From assembly GCA_001913845.2 (NCBI GenBank), contig MKGP02000065.1:1-50291 (forward strand): a DNA stretch of 50,291 bases, read 5' to 3'. The notes beneath the pieces are model-generated. The model was not told where the DNA came from and searched no databases. It was given only the letters and a program-made list of their open reading frames with translations. Each line of letters starts with the position of its first letter. Positions within the stretch are counted from its first letter, which is position 1. This DNA comes from Limnothrix sp. CACIAM 69d (GTDB lineage Bacteria; Cyanobacteriota; Cyanobacteriia; CACIAM-69d). The translations under genes and the position numbers were made by a program. Positions 43,949 through 50,291 of this stretch are shown piece by piece.

Positions 43949-45286
43949 ATGAAGATTCTGATCTATTCCTACAACTACCATCCTGAGCCGATCGGGATTG
44001 CGCCGTTGATGACTGAGCTAGCGGAGGGGTTGGCTCGGCGTGGTCACGAAGTTCGCGTTTTGACGGGAATGCCCAACTACCCGGAACGGCGGATTTATGA
44101 AGGCTATCGGGGCAAGTTGTATTGCACGGAAGTGATTAACAATGTGCGAATCGATCGCTGCTATGTCTGGATTCGACCCAAGCCCGGCCTGCTGACGCGG
44201 TTGGCCCTGGATGGCAGTTTTGCGATCACGAGTTTCCTGCGGGCCCTGAATGGCTGGCGGCCCGATGTGATGTTAATGACCTCGCCTCCGTTGGCGGCGA
44301 CGGTTCCGGCGGCCCTGCTGCGGTGGATGTATCGCTGCCCCCTGATCCTCAATTTGCAAGATATTTTGCCGGAAGCGGCGGTGCATACGGGGCTGATTAC
44401 CAGCAAGCGGGCGATTCAGGTTTTTGAGGCCCTGGAGCGGTTTGCCTATAAAACCTCAACGGCGATCAGTGCGATCGCGGAGGGTTTTGTGGACAACCTG
44501 GTGAGCAAGGGGGTGTCGCCCAACAAGATTGCCCTGATTCCTAACTGGGTGGATGTGAACTTTGTGCAGCCGATGCCGAAGAACAATGCATTTCGTGCGG
44601 CCCATGGGTTGCAGGGCAAGTTTGTGGTGCTTTATTCGGGCAACATTGCCTTAACCCAAGGGCTGGAAACGGTGATTGATGCGGCGAAGGTGCTGGATGG
44701 CCGGCCCGAGGCGGCCCAAATTCAGTTCGTGATTGTGGGCGAGGCGCGGGCGATCGAGCGATTGGGGCAATATTGCCGTGAAAATGCCGTGAGCGATCGG
44801 GTCAAGCTGTTGCCCTTTCAGCCTCGGGAAGCGCTGCCGGAGATGATGGCGGCGGCGGATGTGAGCTTGATTGTGCAGCGGCGCAACGTGGTGGGCTTCA
44901 ATATGCCCTCGAAAACCCAGGTCATTTTGGCCAGTGGCCGGCCGATCATTGGCTCTGTGCCAAGCCACGGCACAGCGGCCCAGGCCATCCGGCGCAGTGA
45001 GGCGGGGATTGTGGTGGAGCCGGAGTCGCCCCAGGCCTTGGCGGAGGCGATTTTGGCCCTGGCTCAGGATCCCGATCGGGCTGAACGGCTGGGTCGTCAG
45101 GGTCGCCAACATGCATTGGAAATGTATAGCTTTGACTCGTCGCTCGATCGCTACGAACAGTTGTTTAACCACTTGGTGAAGCAGTCTCGCCGTCATTCGG
45201 CTGCGGTGGCGGTTCCGGCGGCCTTGGCGGGCACAGCGCAACCGCTACAACTGCCCCAACCCTCTGCCAGCAATCGATCGCACTAG
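43949..45286 (+). CDS. WcaI-like family 4 glycosyltransferase
   Basis: The 445-residue protein from ATG 43949 (MKILIYSYNYHPEPIGIAPL) is a GT-B glycosyltransferase of the WcaI type, which adds sugars during colanic-acid-like exopolysaccharide assembly. Seen: the N-terminal acceptor domain (ELAEGLARRGHEVRVLTGMPNYPE), then IPNWVDVNFVQP, the donor-domain FVVLYSGNIALTQGLE, LLPFQPREALPEMMAAADV and a GT4-type loop IRRSEAGIVVEPESP. The frame is open 62 codons upstream but without similarity. A short Ala/Pro/Gln-rich tail ends the protein. No other polysaccharide genes are adjacent. Confidence 0.9.
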   Translation: MKILIYSYNYHPEPIGIAPLMTELAEGLARRGHEVRVLTGMPNYPERRIYEGYRGKLYCTEVINNVRIDRCYVWIRPKPGLLTRLALDGSFAITSFLRALNGWRPDVMLMTSPPLAATVPAALLRWMYRCPLILNLQDILPEAAVHTGLITSKRAIQVFEALERFAYKTSTAISAIAEGFVDNLVSKGVSPNKIALIPNWVDVNFVQPMPKNNAFRAAHGLQGKFVVLYSGNIALTQGLETVIDAAKVLDGRPEAAQIQFVIVGEARAIERLGQYCRENAVSDRVKLLPFQPREALPEMMAAADVSLIVQRRNVVGFNMPSKTQVILASGRPIIGSVPSHGTAAQAIRRSEAGIVVEPESPQALAEAILALAQDPDRAERLGRQGRQHALEMYSFDSSLDRYEQLFNHLVKQSRRHSAAVAVPAALAGTAQPLQLPQPSASNRSH

Positions 45287-45388
45287 GTCGATCGCAATCT
45301 CAGCAACTAGCCCTCCCGATCCAGGGCAGTTCAGCGAAATCTCGCCAAATTTCGCCAGGTTTGCCCAACGCGCCTGGATCCAAAAGTC

Positions 45389-46258
45389 CTAGGTCAGCTT
45401 CAGGGCATCGTAACTACCGAACACCTTCAAGGTTTCTACCCGATCGCGCAGTTCTGCCAATGCCGCTTGGGTGCGAGCTTCCTGTTGCCCGGCTTCCAAA
45501 TCTAAGAAAAACACATAATCCCCCAGGCCGCGCTTGGAGGGGCGAGATTCAATCCGACAAAGATTGATATCCCGTTCCGCCAAGGTGGCCAGGGGCTGCA
45601 ACAGGGAGCCGGGCCGGTTAATGGTTGAAAAGGCGATCGCCGTGTGGCTGCCGGTGCGGTGCGCCGGTTCTCGGGCAATGACCCAAAACCGGGTGCAATT
45701 GTCCGGACAGTCACTGATATCACGGGCCAAAACGGGCAAATCATACAGTTGGGCCGCTCGCTCCGAGGAAATGGCAGCGGTTTGGGGCTGTTCCTGCACG
45801 TTGGTCAAGGCTTCGGCGGTGGAATTGGTGGGCAGGGGCTTGGCGTTGGGTAAATGGGTTTCGATCCACCGCTGACATTGAGCCAGGGCCTGGGGATGGG
45901 AATAGACCGTGGTGATGGCCTTTAGGTCTGGGGCTTGGGTCACCAGCACATGGGCGATCGGGAGCAACACTGCCTGTTGCACATGTAACCCCTCCAGTTG
46001 CCAAAGGGTGTCGAGGGTGGTGGTGACGCTGCCTTGAATAGAATTTTCCACGGGCACAACAACCAGGGGCACTTCACCGCTGGCGGCCGCTTCCAGGGTT
46101 TTGGCAATGCTGGGGTAGGGGCGAAATTCCCCTAGGAAGGATTCCTGGCTCGATCGCCATTGGGCATAGCCGGTGGTGGCAGCCTCGGCATAGGTTCCCG
46201 CCGGGCCAAGGTAGCCAATCGTGATTGGGTGGGGGGAATCGGTCATCGCCATAGCCAT
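45389..46258 (-). CDS. pheA: Prephenate dehydratase
   Basis: The 289-residue monofunctional enzyme converts prephenate to phenylpyruvate in phenylalanine synthesis. Features: IGYLGPAGTYAEAA at the N-terminus, PVENSIQGSV, the catalytic Thr-Arg-Phe in NCTRFWVI, and a C-terminal ACT domain beginning TAIAFSTINRPGSLLQPL and containing CRIESRPSKRGLGDYVFF, the Phe-binding regulatory site. No chorismate mutase domain is present, as usual in cyanobacteria. Three in-frame ATGs (46258, 46252, 46246) are possible starts. Confidence 0.95.
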   Translation of the reverse strand: MAMAMTDSPHPITIGYLGPAGTYAEAATTGYAQWRSSQESFLGEFRPYPSIAKTLEAAASGEVPLVVVPVENSIQGSVTTTLDTLWQLEGLHVQQAVLLPIAHVLVTQAPDLKAITTVYSHPQALAQCQRWIETHLPNAKPLPTNSTAEALTNVQEQPQTAAISSERAAQLYDLPVLARDISDCPDNCTRFWVIAREPAHRTGSHTAIAFSTINRPGSLLQPLATLAERDINLCRIESRPSKRGLGDYVFFLDLEAGQQEARTQAALAELRDRVETLKVFGSYDALKLT

Positions 46259-46699
46259 CGCCAGAATATGGGGTGTGGAATTCGGTATGCGGAATTAGGG
46301 AATTGCAGGGTGCGGCCCCAGCAGCGGGCATCAAGAACCGTTGATTAACCCTTGCGGATAGTTCTCAGAATACGATTTCCAGATCCCGACTGTGCCGGTT
46401 GATGCGCCCAGTCCCGGGCCGAATTTGAGCCAACCGATCGCCCCGAGGCTGGAGCTTGGCAAGAGTGCGCCACCACTCCGGGCGATCGGGAGGGTTCGGC
46501 TGGCTGCCCCCCGCCGATTGCCCAAACCGGTATGATGGAATGCATTGGGTAGCGTTAAGTCATGCTTAGTCCCCAAAATTTGGGTCTAATCGGGTCTAAT
46601 CCGTGTAAACCGCTGGCTAAGGAACTGTCCTGTGGTGACAGCCCGGCGGTGACCACCGTTGCCCAAGGGTGAGTTGAACCTAACGCGGAGACTTTTTCG
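46259..46699. other. Divergent intergenic region, pheA / DUF1997 gene
   Basis: No gene. It contains TATGAT near 46532 as a possible -10 box for the plus strand, a 10-bp direct repeat GGTCTAATC(C/G) at about 46585-46603, and small inverted repeats at 46627-46660 (CTGTCCTGTGGTGACAG and CGGCGGTGACCACCG), which could fold in the leader. Confidence 0.5.
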
Positions 46700-47293
46700 G
46701 TGGCTGCTGGCTTCTTTGCCTCACAGACGATCGATATGCCGGTGCCGCCAATGCGTCGCTCGATCACTGAATATCTGCGTCAGCCGCACCGGGTTGCGTT
46801 GGCGGTGGCCCAGCCCGGGCGCGTGGTGGCCCTGGGGGGCGATCGCTATCGGCTGTCGGTGCAACCCCTCACCTTTGCCCATTTGCAGTTTCAACCCGTG
46901 GTGGATTTGCGGGTTTGGACTGACGAAGCAGGCGTGGTGCGGATGCGATCGGTCGGTTGCGAGCTGGTGGGCCTCAAGGAGCTGGGCAACGGCCTTTCCC
47001 TGGAGTTGGTGGGCCAAGTGCGAGCCATTAGCACCTCGGCGGGCGATCGCCTAAAGGGTGTAGTGGATCTAAAGGTGCGCGTGAAATTGCCCCCACCGGT
47101 TGATCGCTTACCGGCCACCACGGTTCAGTCCACCGGCCAACTGCTGTTGACCCAAGTGCTGGCAAGCATGAAGCAGCGCCTGGTAGAACAGTTGAGTGCT
47201 GACTATCGCCGTTGGGCCACGGAGTCCACCTCCGTCTCGCTGCCCCAGCGCTCTGCCCCAGGATTGAATGCCGCCCGCCGCAAAAAACCATGA
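46700..47293 (+). CDS. DUF1997 family protein
   Basis: The 197-residue protein matches the cyanobacterial and plant DUF1997 type: ITEYLRQPHRVALAVAQPGRVVALGGDRYRL followed by PVVDLRVWTDEAGVVRM and a C-terminal SADYRRWATE. It has a beta-rich SRPBCC-like fold in prediction, and its function is unknown. The start is GTG 46700, supported by GGAG at 46685-46688. ATG 46736 is an alternative. The stop overlaps the cobM start by 4 nt (ATGA at 47290-47293), so the two are translationally coupled. Confidence 0.86.
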   Translation: MAAGFFASQTIDMPVPPMRRSITEYLRQPHRVALAVAQPGRVVALGGDRYRLSVQPLTFAHLQFQPVVDLRVWTDEAGVVRMRSVGCELVGLKELGNGLSLELVGQVRAISTSAGDRLKGVVDLKVRVKLPPPVDRLPATTVQSTGQLLLTQVLASMKQRLVEQLSADYRRWATESTSVSLPQRSAPGLNAARRKKP

Positions 47294-48132
47294 CCCCTGA
47301 TTTCAGCCTTGCGATCGATCCCATGACCCCTTTACCTGAGTCGGCCCTCGATCGCCCCGCCACCGTGCGAATTGTGGGCGCGGGGCCCGGTGACCCCGAC
47401 CTGATTTCCGTGCGAGGTCAAAAGCTCCTGGCGGCGGCCGATACGGTCTTTTTTGCTGGCTCCCTCGTGCCGGAAGCGATGTTGAGTCATTGCCGGCCCG
47501 AGGTGGAAGTGATCGACACCCGATCGCTTGTCTTAGAAGATTGGTTGCCCACCTTGATCGATCGGGCCCGAGCCGGAAAACAGGTGGTGCGGTTGCAAGA
47601 CGGCGACCCCTCCCTCTATGGCGCACTCCATGAAGTGGTGGCCCAACTGTTGGAGCAAGAAATTCCCTTTGAAGTGGTGCCCGGAATCAGCGCCTTCCAA
47701 GCGGCCGCCGCCCGTTTGGCCGTGGAACTGACCGTGCCCAACCTGGTGCAAAGTATCATCCTCACGCGGGCCCGGGGCGAAACCCAAGTGCCCGATGCGG
47801 AAGATCTGGCCAGCCTGGCCGCCCACAAAGCTAGCCTTTGTCTATACCTGAGTGCCCACCATGCCCAGCGGGCCCAAGAGCAGCTCGCGGCCCATTACCC
47901 ACCGGAGATGACGATCGCGGTTTGCTACCGGATTGGGTGGGAGGATGAGCGAGTGGTGCTTTGCCGGTTGGATGAGTTGGCCAGCATCACCCACCAGGAA
48001 AAACTAACTCGCACTGTTCTTTATGTGATTAGTCCGGCCCTGGATGCCATGACCACGGCCACCACCGCCCGATCGCGCCTTTACAGCGGTGATCACCGCC
48101 ACATTTTCCGCCCCAAGGCCAGCCAAGCCTAG
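47290..48132 (+). CDS. cobM: Precorrin-4 C11-methyltransferase
   Basis: The 280-residue SAM-dependent enzyme methylates C11 of the corrin ring in cobalamin synthesis. Seen: VRIVGAGPGDPDLISVRG (SAM loop), FFAGSLVPEAML, QDGDPSLYGALHE and PGISAFQAAAARLAVELT, all typical of CobM/CbiF. The start at ATG 47290 overlaps the preceding stop; ATG 47323 is the alternative. Its TAG stop (48130-48132) coincides with the left end of a MITE, so the 3' end of the gene may have been altered by the insertion. Confidence 0.95.
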   Translation: MTPDFSLAIDPMTPLPESALDRPATVRIVGAGPGDPDLISVRGQKLLAAADTVFFAGSLVPEAMLSHCRPEVEVIDTRSLVLEDWLPTLIDRARAGKQVVRLQDGDPSLYGALHEVVAQLLEQEIPFEVVPGISAFQAAAARLAVELTVPNLVQSIILTRARGETQVPDAEDLASLAAHKASLCLYLSAHHAQRAQEQLAAHYPPEMTIAVCYRIGWEDERVVLCRLDELASITHQEKLTRTVLYVISPALDAMTTATTARSRLYSGDHRHIFRPKASQA

Positions 48133-48275
48133 GGCCTGTCGTCATTTCCTGGGATCAGGCAGAAATGATTGATTTTCCATGTCCCAGTCGTCGTAACCAG
48201 ATGCTCAAGCCCCTGACTCCCCACGATCGGCCAACGATGGAATCAGGGTTTTAGGCGATTTGACGACATGCCCTA
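48131..48275. mobile_element. MITE type C, abutting the cobM stop
   Basis: A 145-bp noncoding element with terminal inverted repeats AGGGCCTGTCGTCA and TGACGACATGCCCT (one mismatch in 14), with TA at both ends. This is a frequent cyanobacterial MITE type. Its interior contains AGATGCTCAAGCCCCTGA, which recurs in the neighbouring type A element. Confidence 0.85.
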
Positions 48276-48282
48276 GACCTTA

Positions 48283-48413
48283 GAGGATGTCTGAAAAGCC
48301 AAAATTGATACTCTGCACGCCTCATCGATCGACGAAGACAAGATGCTCAAGCCCCTTGCCCCCACGACTATTGGTGCATTGCCCGTGCCAAAAGACACTT
48401 TTCAGACATCCTC
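48283..48413. mobile_element. MITE type A, copy 2
   Basis: A 131-bp element with 16-bp perfect terminal inverted repeats GAGGATGTCTGAAAAG / CTTTTCAGACATCCTC, flanked on both sides by TTA. It is in opposite orientation to the copy at 29878-30006. It starts 7 bp after the type C element and its right part supplies the 3' end of the small gene at 48322-48561. Confidence 0.9.
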
Positions 48414-48561
48414 TTAGGGGATCAACTACCCATAGCTGAAGATATTTCTCCACCCGCCGCTCTTCTAACATGACGGCTACTTCTGCATCGGTTGGGGCGG
48501 GTTTGTCTGTTTTTAACGTCACCTCAAAGCGATGTTCTAGGGGTGTGATCGTGTGGGGCAT
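48322..48561 (-). CDS. Small hypothetical protein truncated by a MITE
   Basis: The 79-codon frame starts at ATG 48561. Only the first ~49 codons (MPHTITPLEHRFEVTLKTDK to LQLWVVDP) are native. From 48413 downwards the frame is read through the MITE (RGCLKSVFWHG onward) to a stop at 48322-48324. The native part is a small alpha/beta sequence with an acidic Glu-rich helix (EVAVMLEERRVEKY). No family is recognised. It is either a disrupted gene or a gene that has acquired a MITE-encoded tail. Confidence 0.55.
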   Translation of the reverse strand: MPHTITPLEHRFEVTLKTDKPAPTDAEVAVMLEERRVEKYLQLWVVDPLRGCLKSVFWHGQCTNSRGGKGLEHLVFVDR

Positions 48562-48665
48562 CGGCTAGGAGAATTTCAGACACACTGGTTAACAATCACC
48601 CAAAAATCGCTACCATGGCATTAGCTTTGCTGGCGATCGCGACGCTAGTGCTGTCTGGAAAACCG

Positions 48666-49577
48666 ATGCGCTTTATTAATCCTAAAACTGACTACGCCTT
48701 CAAAAAAATATTTGGCTCCGAACAAAGCCAGGATATTTTAATTAGCTTCCTGAATGCGGTTTTGTATGAGGGGAACTCCGTCATTCGTGAGCTAGAAATT
48801 CTCAATCCACATCTTGGGCCCAGAATTCGTGGTTTCAAAGATACTTATCTTGATATCAAAGCAACGATCTCCGATGGTCATGGTCAAACCGAGACGGTGA
48901 TCATTGAAATGCAGGTCTTGAATGTCGAAGGTTTTCAAAAACGCATTCTCTACAATGCTGCGAAGACCTACAGTAACCAGCTAGCGATCGGTGATGGCTA
49001 TACGGATCTGCAACCGGTGATTGCCCTCACGATCGTTGATTTTGAGATGTTTCCTGAGCTGGATCAACTCATTTCGCGCTTCGTGCTCAAGGAGAGAACC
49101 TATTTGACGGATTATTCATCCATTTATGATATTGAGCTGGTGTTCATTGAATTGCCCAAGTTCCAAAAAGAACTTGCAGATCTCGAAACCCTAATGGATA
49201 AGTGGTTGTATTTTCTGAAGGCTGCTCGAAAGCTGGAGTCTGTGCCACCCAGTATGGAAGCGGTTCCTGAGATTCAAAAGGCTTTTGCGATCGCTAACCA
49301 AGCGAACCTGAATGCTCAGGAGCTTGATGAGCTGGAGCATCAGGAGATTTTTATTCAAGATCAGCGCAATTCAATCAAAAAAGCTCTCAGCCAGGGCATT
49401 GAGCAAGGCATTGAACAAGGTATTGAGCGGGGTATCGAGCAGGGAAAACTGGCGGCGCAACGGGCGATCGCCCAACAATTGCTGGGTGTTTTAGATGATG
49501 AGGCGATTAGTCGCACTACGGGTCTTGATTTGGAGGCGATCGCCCAACTCAGGACTGATGACCCGCTAAACTCCTAA
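48666..49577 (+). CDS. Rpn family recombination-promoting nuclease / putative transposase
   Basis: A 303-residue protein starting MRFINPKTDYAFKKIFGSEQ, the signature of the Rpn (PD-(D/E)XK, transposase_31-like) family. The nuclease core is seen in DTYLDIKATISDGHGQTETVIIEMQV, with the Asp and Glu-x-Gln catalytic pattern. The C-terminal part has (Q)GIEQG repeats (four units, near residues 255-272), which in this family form a flexible, variable repeat region. Rpn proteins are DNA endonucleases, RecA-independent in horizontal recombination. The gene is AT-richer than the core genes and next to two MITEs. Confidence 0.9.
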   Translation: MRFINPKTDYAFKKIFGSEQSQDILISFLNAVLYEGNSVIRELEILNPHLGPRIRGFKDTYLDIKATISDGHGQTETVIIEMQVLNVEGFQKRILYNAAKTYSNQLAIGDGYTDLQPVIALTIVDFEMFPELDQLISRFVLKERTYLTDYSSIYDIELVFIELPKFQKELADLETLMDKWLYFLKAARKLESVPPSMEAVPEIQKAFAIANQANLNAQELDELEHQEIFIQDQRNSIKKALSQGIEQGIEQGIERGIEQGKLAAQRAIAQQLLGVLDDEAISRTTGLDLEAIAQLRTDDPLNS

Positions 49578-49619
49578 CACTCATGTCTACCAGAGCTTTA
49601 TGGTTGCAATAGTGGTGTG

Positions 49620-50150
49620 TTAGATTTCATCTGCCGCACGAAAGTACCTTCCGAAGATGTCCTCCAATTCGTCATAGAACCCCCACCCCATCTCAGACGT
49701 GCTTTTGACAATACGCAGGGCGCGTGACTCATACTCATTAATCAAATTTTCGCTCGCTGCGAGTTTTGCGGCTCGCTCGAAGAGATCCTCGAAGCACGTA
49801 TAGTACTCTTCATCAATGTCTCCATAGGCGGCAGTAAATTCCACCCCAGTTTCGACACAGTAATAGATAAAATCGATCACCTGCTTCGGGCTGATGGCCT
49901 CGGCTTCAACACGTTGCAACATCCGAAAGGCGATTGATGGGCTGCCGTTTCCAAACCCGCGCTTGGGAAAAAACTCGGCTCGGACTTCCGCCTTATAGTC
50001 ATCAAATTCAGCTATTGGTTCGCTGGGGTAAAACTTGGCAATTAGGAAATGCTCGACAGCAGGATTGCGCTTTACCAAATCAAGCAAAATTTGCACGAGT
50101 TCTTCTTTTGAGCAAGCATTGAGATGAGTTTGAATAGTTTTTGCTTTCAT
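49620..50150 (-). CDS. DUF6155-like hypothetical protein
   Basis: The 176-residue protein starts MKAKTIQTHLNACSKEELVQ and reads like the DUF6155 family, small helical soluble proteins with the N-terminal SKEELVQILLDLVKRNPAVEHFL pattern. The acidic C-terminal half is rich in aromatic residues (IDEEYYTCFEDLFERA). Function unknown. It is convergent with the Rpn gene, 42 bp apart, in the accessory AT-rich end of the window. The family assignment is from memory. Confidence 0.72.
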   Translation of the reverse strand: MKAKTIQTHLNACSKEELVQILLDLVKRNPAVEHFLIAKFYPSEPIAEFDDYKAEVRAEFFPKRGFGNGSPSIAFRMLQRVEAEAISPKQVIDFIYYCVETGVEFTAAYGDIDEEYYTCFEDLFERAAKLAASENLINEYESRALRIVKSTSEMGWGFYDELEDIFGRYFRAADEI

Positions 50151-50291
50151 GCAACATCAGCCTAGATACAGCCCTTACCTTAATCATTAAGTACAATAAC
50201 AACACTTAGTAAACCAGTTTCTCAGGCACTGTAAATCCACTAGTCGGGCTGCCAGTCTAGTTAATTGTTCCAACACCTCTATAGTTTCTGT
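50151..50291. other. Window end, no feature seen
   Basis: AT-rich intergenic sequence upstream of the DUF6155-like gene. Nothing recognisable. Confidence 0.6.

Overview
The window comes from a cyanobacterium of moderately high GC content. The evidence is the Mg-chelatase subunit ChlD, a Ycf49-like protein, a multi-GAF sensor kinase with bilin-type Cys-His motifs, an NrtA/CmpA-type transporter, several conserved proteins of cyanobacterial type, and the very frequent HIP1 octamer GCGATCGC. Genus cannot be assigned from the sequence alone. Most of the window is ordinary chromosome. Accessory material sits at both ends and in a few intergenic gaps.

Left end (1-6.0 kb): a minus-strand pair, a CHAT (caspase-like) protease fused to an AAA-like ATPase followed in the same reading frame by an AAA-like/WD40 protein that runs off the window. 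chlD is divergent from them. From 6.05 to 11.35 kb lie two divergent Uma2-type genes and a urease cluster, ureD-ureA-ureB-(small coiled-coil membrane ORF)-ureC. The second Uma2 gene overlaps ureD by 4 nt. recA follows with a readable promoter, a terminator and a long N-terminal extension.

Middle (13-30 kb): a small conserved protein, a TPR-methyltransferase, a secreted EndoU-type nuclease, tRNA-Arg(TCT), a run of plus-strand cyanobacterial proteins (an Npun_F0813-like protein, a multi-pass membrane protein, an HTH protein with an acidic linker, a polysaccharide deacetylase), then a minus-strand set of sensor kinase, [2Fe-2S] ferredoxin and FAD oxidoreductase. dxs is divergent from that set.

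30-34 kb: a nitrate/bicarbonate/cyanate-type ABC transporter in the order permease, Tat-type binding protein, ATPase. Its leader contains what reads as a c-di-AMP (ydaO-yuaA) riboswitch ending in the ribosome binding site of the permease gene. This is the most interesting regulatory feature of the window: it would tie nutrient-anion uptake to c-di-AMP.

34-48 kb: ycf49-like, a PEP-CTERM secreted protein, a small membrane protein, a second divergent histidine kinase, a cysteine desulfurase, rsmA, a short TauE-like permease, a TolQ/ExbB-like protein, an RRM RNA-binding protein with a strong terminator, a WcaI-like glycosyltransferase, pheA, a DUF1997 protein and cobM. A promoter/terminator pair at 41.6-41.85 kb may define an unannotated small RNA.

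Right end (48.1-50.3 kb): lower GC and accessory. Two different MITE-like elements lie 7 bp apart, one cutting the 3' end of a small gene, followed by an Rpn-family nuclease gene and a DUF6155-like gene. One of these MITEs has a second copy downstream of dxs, and a third MITE type lies upstream of rsmA.
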